DNA of 64,000 nucleotides from CAIYRG01 sp963747255 (GTDB taxonomy: Bacteria; Pseudomonadota; Alphaproteobacteria; Micropepsales; Micropepsaceae), in the NCBI GenBank assembly GCA_963747255.1, contig CAVVEG010000012.1, positions 186,001-250,000 of the forward strand. Direction: 5' to 3'. Below the pieces are notes generated by a model, which did not search any database, was not told where the DNA came from, and worked only from the letters and a program-made list of their open reading frames with translations. Made by a program: the position numbers and the translations under genes. Positions 1 through 8,273 of this stretch are shown piece after piece. Position 1 is the first letter of the stretch, and the number at the start of each line of letters is the position of its first letter.

Positions 1-228
1 CTGGGCTGGGGACTGGGAATTGGCCGCATCGGCGCAATCGTCGGTCCACTCGCTGTCGGCTACATGCTGACGGCGGGCTGGTCGCCTGCGGCCGTATTTA
101 CGGCGACCGCGATACCGATGCTGCTTGGCGCACTTGCTGTAACCGCCATGGGCCGAGCCTATGGAGACGTCCGGGCCGTGACCGACAAGGCTGAAATCCC
201 GGCCGATCCGGCCACAGTCAAAGGATAA
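1..228 (+). CDS. MFS transporter, C-terminal fragment (5' end outside window)
   Basis: Frame 1 is open from the window edge to the TAA at 226-228 and encodes about 75 residues. It starts inside a membrane segment containing GLGIGRIGAIVGPLAVG, followed by GWSPAAVF and another hydrophobic helix, then a short polar tail. This matches the last two helices of the next gene (GWSLGIGRIGGVLGPFAAG, GWSPSDLF), so the two are tandem paralogues of the aromatic-acid:proton symporter type of the major facilitator superfamily. The substrate cannot be read from a fragment. The next gene begins 8 bases after the stop, so both are probably co-transcribed. Confidence 0.85.
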   Translation: MGWGLGIGRIGAIVGPLAVGYMLTAGWSPAAVFTATAIPMLLGALAVTAMGRAYGDVRAVTDKAEIPADPATVKG

Positions 229-236
229 GTATTGGC

Positions 237-1607
237 GTGGAACCGGCTGCCATTATCGATACCGATGCGCTTATCAACCGCTTGAAAGTTGGCCGGCTGC
301 AGCTGCTGGTCGGGTTTCTTTCCGGCTGCGCTTTGCTGGTCGAGGGCTTCAATACTTCAGCGATCGGCTACATCGCGCCTCAGATCACCCGGATGTGGCA
401 TGTCCCGAACAGCACGCTGGGTACAATCCTGAGCGCTGATATGGTTGGTCTGCTCCTGGGCTATCTTTTCCTGTCACCATTCTCGGCCCGCTTCGGCCAT
501 AAACGGATGATCGTTGCGTGCACGGCCGCCTTTGGTGCGATGACGTTCCTCACCATAACCGCGACGGAAGTACCGCTACTGATTGCCTTCCGGTTCCTCA
601 CCGGAATTGGCGTCGGCGGCGCCATGCCCAGTGCGGTCGCCCTGACCGGCGAATACTTTCCCGAAAGGCTGCGTTCCACTTCGATCACCCTGATCTATAT
701 CGGTTTCTCCCTGGGCCAAATCGCGGCGGGGGTCGTTTCCGGACTATTGCTCGAACCATTTGGCTGGCGCGCCGTGCTTGCAACAGGGGGCATCAGCACC
801 ATTGTTCTTTCGCTTCTCTTTTCATTCCTGCTGCCGGAATCTCTGGAATTTCTCATCAACCGCGGGAACGGAGTTGATCGCGCGTTGGGAATTCTGCGCC
901 GCATGACGGCACCGACCGGAATGGCGATTTCCGAAGCCACTCGCCTGGTTGCGGGCCGCCACGGTGGCCGCAAGGTAAGTGTTGGCCAATTGATCGAGGA
1001 GGGCCGAGCCACTGGCACAATACTGATCTGGGCCGGAATGTTCATGAACCTGATGATCTATTTTTTCCTGCAGAAGTGGCTGACTTCGTTGTTGGTGCAG
1101 TCCGGCCTTTCGCAGCAGGTCGCAATCACGGCGACAACCGTTGGTTTGGCCGGCGGAATTCTTGCGGCCGTGATTATCGGCCCGTTGATGGATCGTTTCG
1201 GCCCATATGCAGTTGTGTCCGGTCTCTTCGCCCTGTCCGCTGCTTCGGTTGTGCTGATGGCCAAAATCCTCGTCTCGCCCGTCGCATGGCTGACGATTGC
1301 GGTGTCGTTTTTCGTCGGGTTTTGTCTCTCTGGCGGACAGAAGGCCAATAACGCCCTTTCGGTTTATTTTTATCCGACCGAATTGCGCGGAACCGGCATC
1401 GGCTGGTCCCTGGGAATAGGGCGCATCGGCGGTGTCCTCGGCCCCTTCGCGGCAGGTGTGCTGCTTACAATTGGCTGGTCGCCGTCCGACCTGTTCTATC
1501 TGGCTTCGATCCCGATGGTGCTGGGCTTGCTTGCGATTGCAGGAATGGGGCTGTTCTATTTCCGCGCGGCCCCGATTGGGAGCGCTCAGAAAATACTCCA
1601 GCCATGA
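237..1607 (+). CDS. MFS transporter, aromatic acid/H+ symporter-like
   Basis: A 456-residue, twelve-helix inner-membrane transporter. Seen: an N-terminal segment with EGFNTSAIGYIAP, a loop 2-3 motif of the MFS type (SARFGHKR), the GAMPSAVALTGEYFPERLRS region typical of the AAHS (PcaK/BenK-like) group, and a central hydrophilic loop near residues 205-260. The start is GTG at 237 with AAGGA at 221-225 upstream. The family imports small organic acids with protons; sugar-acid or aromatic substrates are both possible. It overlaps glucokinase by ATGA (1604-1607), indicating translational coupling. It is closely related to the truncated transporter just upstream. Confidence 0.88.
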   Translation: MEPAAIIDTDALINRLKVGRLQLLVGFLSGCALLVEGFNTSAIGYIAPQITRMWHVPNSTLGTILSADMVGLLLGYLFLSPFSARFGHKRMIVACTAAFGAMTFLTITATEVPLLIAFRFLTGIGVGGAMPSAVALTGEYFPERLRSTSITLIYIGFSLGQIAAGVVSGLLLEPFGWRAVLATGGISTIVLSLLFSFLLPESLEFLINRGNGVDRALGILRRMTAPTGMAISEATRLVAGRHGGRKVSVGQLIEEGRATGTILIWAGMFMNLMIYFFLQKWLTSLLVQSGLSQQVAITATTVGLAGGILAAVIIGPLMDRFGPYAVVSGLFALSAASVVLMAKILVSPVAWLTIAVSFFVGFCLSGGQKANNALSVYFYPTELRGTGIGWSLGIGRIGGVLGPFAAGVLLTIGWSPSDLFYLASIPMVLGLLAIAGMGLFYFRAAPIGSAQKILQP

Positions 1608-2548
1608 ACCGAGCCCACCTGATCGCCGATGTCGGCGGCACAAATGCCAGATTTGCATTGATCGAATCGGGCGAATTCACCCGGGGCGAGATCATTCCGG
1701 TTGCCGACTGCGACCGGATTCAGGACGCCGTGCACAAATATCTTGCCGGCATCGCGCCTGAGAACCGGCCCCTTGAGGCGGCGTTTTCCGTGGCAGGTCC
1801 TGTTACCGGGGACGTGATCGTCATGATGAACAGCCCCTGGAGCTTTTCCATCGATGCCATGCGGCGGGAATTTGGCTGGAAGGAGCTTCACGTCATCAAT
1901 GATTTCGCCGCAAACGCTCTTTCCGTGCCTGAAATACCGGCGGAACTGCGGCTTCAGGTTGGCGGCGGCGCCCCGTCAAAGGATCTGCCGATTGCAGTCC
2001 TTGGACCGGGCACAGGTCTTGGAGCTGGTGGACTGGTTCGATGTCCTTCGGGTTGGATAGCGGTTGCGGGTGAAGGCGGGAACGTCACTCTCGCTGCGTC
2101 GGATTCCAGGGAAAGCGCAATCGTGGACATCTTGCGCCGCCAATATGCCCACGTGTCTGCCGAACTGGTCTTGTCCGGACCCGGACTTGTTAACCTGTAT
2201 GATTGCCTGTGCGAACTGGCCGGAAAACCGGCGGCGCCCTCGACGCCGGAACATATTACGAATCTTTACCCCGGTTGTGATCCGCAATGCCGTGAAGCCG
2301 TTGCGCTGTTTTGCGCCATCCTGGGAAGCTTTGCCGGCGACCTTGCAATGACACTTGGAGCGCGCGGCGGCGTCTACATCATGGGCGGCATTGTTCCTAA
2401 AATCTATGAAATCTTCCGGCATTCCCAGTTCAGGGAACGGTTTGAATCCAAAGGCCGCTACCGCAACTATCTTGCCGAAATTCCGAGTTATGTCGTCGCG
2501 CATCCATTTCCGGCATTTCTCGGTCTCAAAACGCTGTTCAAGTCATGA
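1604..2548 (+). CDS. glk: Glucokinase
   Basis: This 314-residue cytoplasmic kinase phosphorylates glucose to glucose-6-phosphate with ATP. Seen: the N-terminal phosphate-binding motif ADVGGTNARFALIE, the HVINDFAANAL segment carrying the catalytic Asp of the Glk family, and the glycine-rich GPGTGLGAGGLV near residue 135. The length agrees with E. coli-type Glk (about 320). The start overlaps the MFS stop and the stop overlaps the next start, both as ATGA. Placement after a transporter hints that the imported compound yields glucose, but that is inference. Confidence 0.93.
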   Translation: MNRAHLIADVGGTNARFALIESGEFTRGEIIPVADCDRIQDAVHKYLAGIAPENRPLEAAFSVAGPVTGDVIVMMNSPWSFSIDAMRREFGWKELHVINDFAANALSVPEIPAELRLQVGGGAPSKDLPIAVLGPGTGLGAGGLVRCPSGWIAVAGEGGNVTLAASDSRESAIVDILRRQYAHVSAELVLSGPGLVNLYDCLCELAGKPAAPSTPEHITNLYPGCDPQCREAVALFCAILGSFAGDLAMTLGARGGVYIMGGIVPKIYEIFRHSQFRERFESKGRYRNYLAEIPSYVVAHPFPAFLGLKTLFKS

Positions 2549-3591
2549 GACGTGCGGATTTTCTGCATGGCCTGACCGCTTCGCTCATATGGGCCGGCAT
2601 CAGCCCCGCGCTTTCGACCCGGGCAGGTGCGGCACAATCCGATGCCCGACCCGTCAGACTGACCGTTCCCGCCGCGAGGGGCGGCATCAACGACCTCGCC
2701 GGACGGCTCGTCGCAAGGCATTTCGGGCGATTTCTGCCCGGAAAACCTTCGATCGAAATCGTCAATGACGAAAGCGGCGGCGTCGCGCTCGCGAACCGGT
2801 TTGCAACCGCCGCTGATACTGCCAGACTCGAATTTGCCATTCTCCAGCGCGCCGTGCCGCAACTCGCGATTCAGGGCGACCGCACCGCAAAATTCGATCC
2901 GCTCAAACTGAACTGGCTGGGAAGTCTCTCGTCATTTTCCAATGACGCTTACGTGCTCATCGTGAATGCCCGTCATCCCGCCAAAACGGTTTGGAATCTC
3001 GCACCGCCTGCGCCACCCGCGTTGATCGGAGGCGATGCGCCCGGCTCGACCAATCTGACATTTGCCCTCGTTGCACGCGATGCCCTGAAGCTGAACGTCC
3101 AGGTGAAAGACGGTTTCTCCGGCGCTGCCGGGATGTTCTTTGCCATGAAGGACGGGGATCTCGACGGACAGGTGATCGGTTTGAATTCGCTGATCGCCAA
3201 TCAACCCGAATTGTGGCAGGCCAAAGATGTGCGCGGGTTGTTGCAATTCGGCCGAAACGCACGTCATCCGCTCCTGCCGGACGTGCCGCTCGCGCGTGAA
3301 TACACGCGTGATCGCGAGGCGTTGCGACTGGTCGGATTTGCTGAAGCGCCTTTGGCTATGGCGCTTCCCTTCGTTGCGCCGGCATCCCTGCCGCCGGACC
3401 GTGCCCGCCTGCTGCAACGCGCCTTCTTGGCGATGACCCGCGATCGGGATTTTCTGGCTGATGCATTCAGGACGAAGCTGGACATAACTCCGGTCGATGG
3501 CGATGCAGTACGCCAGATCATTGCCGCAATGGCTGCGACACCAAAGGACCTGATCGCGCACTATAACGCGATCACAGGTGCTCGGATATGA
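2545..3591 (+). CDS. Bug/TctC-family periplasmic binding protein
   Basis: A 348-residue protein with an N-terminal export signal (MRRADFLHGL start, hydrophobic stretch, Ala-rich cleavage region near residue 30). The mature part opens with RLTVPAARGGINDLAGRLVA, followed by IEIVNDESGGVALAN, the layout of Bug/TctC solute receptors (VPFPPGG...ND / VENRPGAGG). These bind carboxylates in the periplasm for tripartite tricarboxylate transporters, but no TctA/TctB genes are present here, as is common for orphan Bug proteins. It is coupled to glk by an ATGA overlap. The convergent histidine kinase gene ends directly after its stop. Confidence 0.75.
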   Translation: MRRADFLHGLTASLIWAGISPALSTRAGAAQSDARPVRLTVPAARGGINDLAGRLVARHFGRFLPGKPSIEIVNDESGGVALANRFATAADTARLEFAILQRAVPQLAIQGDRTAKFDPLKLNWLGSLSSFSNDAYVLIVNARHPAKTVWNLAPPAPPALIGGDAPGSTNLTFALVARDALKLNVQVKDGFSGAAGMFFAMKDGDLDGQVIGLNSLIANQPELWQAKDVRGLLQFGRNARHPLLPDVPLAREYTRDREALRLVGFAEAPLAMALPFVAPASLPPDRARLLQRAFLAMTRDRDFLADAFRTKLDITPVDGDAVRQIIAAMAATPKDLIAHYNAITGARI

Positions 3592-4944
3592 CTACGCCGC
3601 AATCGGAAAAAGAACCGAAACCCGCAGGCCCGGGCTGTTGTCGCCGAGAGACAGCTTGGCGTCATGGCGTTTTGCGATCGCCGCAACGAGGCTGAGGCCG
3701 AGGCCGCTTCCCTCCGTCGTGCGGCTCGATTCCAGCCGATAAAAAGGCCGCAGGACCTTTTCGCGTTCCTGGGCGGGAATTCCGGGGCCGGTATCGCACA
3801 CAGCAACTTCAAGGCTGTCACCTGCCTCATTCGCCTTCACGCAAATGCGCGAACCCGGCGGACAGTAACGGATCGCATTGTCCACCAGATTGGCGACCAT
3901 TTGGGTCAGCAATTCGGGATCCGCTGAGACCTTGAGATCTCTCCCGACATCGGCATCGATTTGCAATCCGCGGTCTTCCGCAGCCGGAGAAAAATCCTCG
4001 ACGATACCCGACAGCAGCGCAGAAACATCGATCACTCTCTTTCCCGAAACCCGGCCGCCCGCTTCGATTTGCGCGATGCGCAGTAGAGCGCCAAAAGTTT
4101 CCAGGATCGAGTCCACCTGATTGATCGAATGTCCCAGCACTTCGTGCAGCTCAGAAACCGTCCGGTAATGACGGTTGGCGTGTTCAAGGCGCTGTCGCAG
4201 ACGGGTCAGAGGCGTGCGGAGATCATGAGCGATATCGTTGGAAACCTGTCGCATGCTGTGCATCAGATCCTCGATCCTGTCGAGCATCGCGTTCATTCCG
4301 GCGGCCAGTTCATCGAACTCATCCTGCGTCCCGCGAACGGGAACGCGCTGCGACAGATCTCCCGCCATGATTGCGCGCGCGGTCCGGTTTACCGTATCGA
4401 CGCGTTTCAGCACGGTGGTGCCGACAATTGCCGTGCCGAGCGCCGCCAGCATCAGGGTAATGACGATCTCAACCGCGAATGTCCGGAGGATCAGCGCATT
4501 CATCTGACGAAGTGTCGCCGTGTCCTGGCCCACCAGAAAATAGTCCCCGTTCTGAAGGCGATAGCCATGGGCCCGAATCTGCAGCATGCGCCCGTCAATG
4601 GGACGCTCCAGCGTCGTAACGCCGAGAACCGGCGCCATCGGCGGCAGGTTCCCGGTGATCTTGCGGTCCTGCGCATCCTGAAGCAGATATACGCCGCGTA
4701 TCTCCTTTCGCAGCCGCATATGGCTATCGATGATCGCAGGCAGCCTTGAAATTCCAGCCGACCGCGCCTCGTCCAGAATGGAAGCGTATTCGACGTCGAT
4801 CTCATTGTTTTCGTCGCGTGCGGCATAGTCGCGGGCAAACCAGTAGGTGACACCGAACAGAACCAGCACGGAAGCGGTCAGCATCGCCGCATAAAGCAGC
4901 GCCAGGCGAAAACTCGAACTGCGGAAAAGCTTATTCCGGCGCAC
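3592..4944 (-). CDS. HAMP-domain sensor histidine kinase
   Basis: A 450-residue membrane sensor. Seen: a transmembrane helix at about residues 14-35, a periplasmic sensing region of about 110 residues, a second helix at about 155-177, a HAMP linker (VLKRVDTVNRTARAIMAGDL), and the H-box SNDIAHDLRTPLTRLR with phospho-acceptor His240. The ATP-binding domain follows, with an N-box (NLVDNAIRY), G1 DTGPGIP and G2 GSGLGLSLV. It would phosphorylate the response regulator encoded just upstream, whose end it overlaps by 14 bases (4931-4944). Its divergent position next to an RND efflux operon suggests it senses a toxic compound or envelope stress; the ligand cannot be read. Confidence 0.92.
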   Translation of the reverse strand: MRRNKLFRSSSFRLALLYAAMLTASVLVLFGVTYWFARDYAARDENNEIDVEYASILDEARSAGISRLPAIIDSHMRLRKEIRGVYLLQDAQDRKITGNLPPMAPVLGVTTLERPIDGRMLQIRAHGYRLQNGDYFLVGQDTATLRQMNALILRTFAVEIVITLMLAALGTAIVGTTVLKRVDTVNRTARAIMAGDLSQRVPVRGTQDEFDELAAGMNAMLDRIEDLMHSMRQVSNDIAHDLRTPLTRLRQRLEHANRHYRTVSELHEVLGHSINQVDSILETFGALLRIAQIEAGGRVSGKRVIDVSALLSGIVEDFSPAAEDRGLQIDADVGRDLKVSADPELLTQMVANLVDNAIRYCPPGSRICVKANEAGDSLEVAVCDTGPGIPAQEREKVLRPFYRLESSRTTEGSGLGLSLVAAIAKRHDAKLSLGDNSPGLRVSVLFPIAA

Positions 4945-5608
4945 GGAGACAATACCCCGCGCCGCGAACCGTATGTATCAGCTCCGGGGTGAATCCCTTG
5001 TCGATCTTGGTTCGCAACCGGCTCAAATGGGATTCGACGACGTTGGTTTTGGGATCGAAGTGGTAATTCCAGACATTGTCGAGCAGCATCGTGCGCGTCA
5101 CAACCTGGCCGGCGTGGCGCATCAGATATTCCAGCAGACGGAATTCTCGCGGCTGCAACTGGATCTCCTGGCCAGCACGTTTGACCACATGCTTCACAAT
5201 ATCAAGTTCGAGGTCCGCGACCTTGAACTGCGTATCCACGACGGTACCGCGTGGACGCCTCGCCAATGCCTTGACCCGTGCGACCAACTCCGAAAACGCG
5301 AATGGTTTCACGAGGTAGTCGTCACCACCTGCGTTCAGTCCGGTGACGCGGTCGTCGATCCCGGCCATGGTGGTCAGAAACAGAACCGGCGTTTCAATCC
5401 TGGCAGCCCTGAGCGTCTTTACAAGGGTCAAGCCGTCGAGTTCCGGGATCATCCGATCGATGATGAGCAGGTCGAAATTTTCGGTCATTGCGAGGAAAAG
5501 ACCGTCCCGGCCGGCACGAGACCAGCTGACCGCGTGTCCTTCTTCTTCCAGCCCGCCGGTCAGATAGGCCGCGGTCTCGGTGTCGTCCTCAACAACCAGA
5601 ATTCTCAT
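4931..5608 (-). CDS. OmpR/PhoB-family response regulator
   Basis: A 225-residue two-domain transcription factor. The receiver domain (about 1-118) has the acidic pair ED at 7-8, phospho-acceptor Asp51 in IIDRMIP, a switch Thr in FLTT and Lys101 in VKPF. The C-terminal winged helix (about 130-225) contains LQPREFRLLEYLMRHAGQ and ends with VRGAGYCL, typical of the OmpR group. It is the first gene of a two-gene unit with its kinase. Two inverted repeats lie directly upstream (5617-5654) and could be its own operators. The likely target is the divergent efflux operon, by position only. Confidence 0.94.
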   Translation of the reverse strand: MRILVVEDDTETAAYLTGGLEEEGHAVSWSRAGRDGLFLAMTENFDLLIIDRMIPELDGLTLVKTLRAARIETPVLFLTTMAGIDDRVTGLNAGGDDYLVKPFAFSELVARVKALARRPRGTVVDTQFKVADLELDIVKHVVKRAGQEIQLQPREFRLLEYLMRHAGQVVTRTMLLDNVWNYHFDPKTNVVESHLSRLRTKIDKGFTPELIHTVRGAGYCLRAPE

Positions 5609-5616
5609 GATAGCCT

Positions 5617-5654
5617 CGCATCAGTATATTATGATGCGGACGAAATATTCCGCA
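5617..5654. promoter_or_regulatory. Two overlapping inverted repeats between regulator and efflux operon
   Basis: CGCATCA (5617-5623) and TGATGCG (5632-5638) are perfect inverted arms with an 8-base AT-rich spacer. Overlapping this, TGCGGA (5635-5640) and TCCGCA (5649-5654) are perfect arms, again with an 8-base spacer. They begin 8 bases upstream of the response regulator start codon, in the divergent intergenic region. Equal spacing and position fit binding by a dimeric regulator, most simply autoregulation. No binding data are implied. Confidence 0.45.
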
Positions 5655-5778
5655 CAACATCTGGCGGGCTCGAAAGCGCAAAGGTTACGAAGTTCCAACA
5701 TTTTGACCACGGGCCTATAACGTCAACTTGGCCAGATTGCGGCCCCTCGAAACTTTCCAGCTGTCGGGTTTACGCCGC

Positions 5779-7173
5779 ATGCGCCGGCCAGTGACATCCA
5801 GAATAAGCAGCCAGCTTTTTGCAGGCAGTGCATTGGCGTTTTCACTGGCCGGGTGTGAAACCTATGCGCCATTGCCGTTGCCCGAAAAGCCGGACCTGCT
5901 CGATCGACTCCCTGTTCCGCAACCTGGCCAGCCGCTTGACATGGACCAGGTGGCGACAATCGCTGTCATTTACAATCCCGATCTGAAATCTGCCCGTTTC
6001 AAGTCCGGTGTTGCCGATGCCCAGGTTTTTCAGGCTGGAATACTCCCCAATCCGCAGCTCAACGCCGAACTGCTCTTCCCCACAAACCAGGAGCCGAAGC
6101 CCCAATCGCTCGGTGCGGGGCAGGAGCATCCAGGACCAGGTTTTAGCTACGGCCTTGCTTATGACATCCAGAACCTGATTACCCAGGGCGCCAAAGTCGC
6201 CTCGGCCGATGCAGCGCGCGATCAGGCCAAGCTGGGTGTGTTGTGGCAGGAATGGCAGACCGTTTCGCAGGCCCGGACGCTATACGCGACTGCCACCAAT
6301 GCTGCCGAGAAGCGGGCCCTCTACTTTGCCGCGGAAGAGCGTTATGCGGCGCAGGCGGACCGTTCGGCGCGGGCGTTGCAGTCCGGAGACATCACCTTTG
6401 ACGCGGCCGGAACGGACCTTGCGGCCCAGCTGGATGCCGAAAGTCAGCTTCTCACCGCGGAGCGCACCCAGACCCAGAGCGCATATAATCTGAGAGCGCT
6501 TTTGGGCGTGACCCAGAACGTGGATGTTACTTTGCGGCCCCTGGGATTGCCGGATATACCGGACAGATCGGCGGTGGAAGCGGCACTGGCAAGGGTTGCA
6601 CAGTTGCGGCCGGATCTGCGTGCGTTGCAGGAAGGATATGAAAGTCAGGAGCAAAACTTGCGGGAGGCGGTGCTGGCGCAATTTCCGAGTCTCCAGATCG
6701 GCGTGACGCGTGCCTCCGATACAGTTGGTGACCGTTCGGATGTCGGTAACACCGTGCACACGATCGGCATTGGCGCCACCCTCAATCTTCCGCTGTTCGA
6801 CCGCAATCAGGGAAATATCGCCATCCAGCGAGCGACGCGCGCGCAGCTTCTGGCGGAATATCAGGCACGTATCGACCAGACGACGAGCGATTCCTGGCGG
6901 ATCTGGGCGGAAATGCAGCAATTGAATACGGCAATCGGGGAAATCCAGAAGCGACTTCCCGAATTGCAGACGGCCGCGGAAAATGCGGAACGCGCCTATA
7001 TGAATGGTGATCTGCCGGCGCTGACCGCGGTCAGTCTGGAAAATGCAGTCATCACCCGGCAGGCGGAGCTTTCGGATTTGAAACAGGCCTTGTGGAGCGA
7101 CGCCATCGCGCTTGCCAGCGTACTCGGCATACAGGTTGAACCGGTTATCGAAATGAAGGACTCAATGCCATGA
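5779..7173 (+). CDS. TolC/OprM-type outer-membrane efflux lipoprotein
   Basis: This is the outer-membrane channel component of an RND efflux pump. The ATG at 5779 gives about 464 residues with a lipoprotein signal ending in a lipobox, SLAGC, so the mature protein should begin at that Cys. A TTG at 5728 in the same frame would add 17 residues before the signal and is less likely. The body has the two-fold OEP repeat: a long helical region around DAARDQAKLGVLWQEWQTVSQ and a second copy near EIQKRLPELQTAAENAERAYMNG. Its stop overlaps the adaptor start (7170-7173), so the three pump genes are translationally coupled. Confidence 0.88.
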   Translation: MRRPVTSRISSQLFAGSALAFSLAGCETYAPLPLPEKPDLLDRLPVPQPGQPLDMDQVATIAVIYNPDLKSARFKSGVADAQVFQAGILPNPQLNAELLFPTNQEPKPQSLGAGQEHPGPGFSYGLAYDIQNLITQGAKVASADAARDQAKLGVLWQEWQTVSQARTLYATATNAAEKRALYFAAEERYAAQADRSARALQSGDITFDAAGTDLAAQLDAESQLLTAERTQTQSAYNLRALLGVTQNVDVTLRPLGLPDIPDRSAVEAALARVAQLRPDLRALQEGYESQEQNLREAVLAQFPSLQIGVTRASDTVGDRSDVGNTVHTIGIGATLNLPLFDRNQGNIAIQRATRAQLLAEYQARIDQTTSDSWRIWAEMQQLNTAIGEIQKRLPELQTAAENAERAYMNGDLPALTAVSLENAVITRQAELSDLKQALWSDAIALASVLGIQVEPVIEMKDSMP

Positions 7174-8273
7174 AGCATCCGCTTCTCAAATGGACCACGC
7201 TGGCAAGTCTGCTCGCAACGGTCATTATCGTTGGCGGGATCGGCTACTACGCGGGACTGTTCGGCGCCGCTGAGAAGCCTGACGCAGCGGCCGGAGGCGA
7301 AGCCGAAATCAAGGGCACCGCGACCGTCACCACAACCGACGCGGCACAGGGAATGCTGTCGCCGACCGCGCTCGCCTATGGCACGGTTACTTCATCGCCG
7401 CAGAATTCTTTTGTGATCCAGATCCCGCGGGATGGCGTGTTCAAGACCGTCAGCGTCCGTGATGGGGACGTGGTGCGCGCCGGGCAGCCGATCGTGACGG
7501 TGGTAACCGCGGCGGCAAATACGACCGCCTACGAACAGGCGAAATCCGCCATGGATTTTGCAACCCGCGACGTTCAACGCGTGGAGCGGCTATTTGCGGA
7601 AAAGCTCGCCACCAATGATCAGGTCGCAACCGCGCGCAAGGCACTGGAAGACGCGAAGATCCAGCTCGACGCGCAGGCCAAAATCGGAGCCGGGGCCGGA
7701 GAAGAGACCATTCGCGCGCCTTTCGATGGCGTTGTGACGGGATTGATGGCAGTGCCCGGCGACAAGGTGCAGGCGAACAACACAATCGCAACGATTGTCA
7801 GCCGCTCCAATCTGACGGTCCAGCTGAATCTCCAACCCGAAGATGCGGCGAAACTGGCGCCCGGCGCGGCCGTGAAGCTGACCAACACCTTCGGGGGTAA
7901 AGCGATGGACGGCAAGATCCGGTCGATCGGCGCAGCCGTTGATCCGACGACTCATGTGGTCAAGGCGCTGGTGGATGTTCCGCCGGCGGAGGGCGCACAA
8001 CTCGCATTGGGAGCAACCCTGGTGGCGCGTGTTGAACTGCCTCCCAAACAGGGCATCCTGGTGCCCCGCAGTGCCCTGCTCGAAGACTCAACCGGGCCCT
8101 ATATTTTCACCATCTCGGAAGAGACTGCGCACAAGCAGAACGTGAAAGTGCTGGTGGAAACCGATGACATGGCGCTGATCGATGGCGTCGATCCGGCGCT
8201 CGGCACGAAGGTCGTGATCGATAACAATACCGAACTCGATGACGACACTCCCGTTCAGGAGGCCAAGTCATGA
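7170..8273 (+). CDS. RND efflux periplasmic adaptor (HlyD/MFP family)
   Basis: A 367-residue membrane-fusion protein that bridges the inner-membrane pump and the outer-membrane channel. It has one N-terminal membrane anchor (about residues 11-30). A first half-lipoyl segment (VFKTVSVRDGDVVRAGQPIV) is followed by a short helical hairpin (about 115-170) and the second half (IRAPFDGVVTGLMAVPGDKV), then beta-barrel and membrane-proximal segments (GAAVKLTNTFGGKAMDGKIRSI; ILVPRSALLEDS). The short hairpin and length fit the family. Both ends overlap neighbours by ATGA, so component stoichiometry is probably set by coupled translation. Confidence 0.9.
   Translation: MKHPLLKWTTLASLLATVIIVGGIGYYAGLFGAAEKPDAAAGGEAEIKGTATVTTTDAAQGMLSPTALAYGTVTSSPQNSFVIQIPRDGVFKTVSVRDGDVVRAGQPIVTVVTAAANTTAYEQAKSAMDFATRDVQRVERLFAEKLATNDQVATARKALEDAKIQLDAQAKIGAGAGEETIRAPFDGVVTGLMAVPGDKVQANNTIATIVSRSNLTVQLNLQPEDAAKLAPGAAVKLTNTFGGKAMDGKIRSIGAAVDPTTHVVKALVDVPPAEGAQLALGATLVARVELPPKQGILVPRSALLEDSTGPYIFTISEETAHKQNVKVLVETDDMALIDGVDPALGTKVVIDNNTELDDDTPVQEAKS

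Noticed and set aside
5703..5726. TTGACC and TATAAC as a promoter for the efflux operon
   Set aside because: The two elements are only 7 bases apart, too close for a sigma70 promoter.
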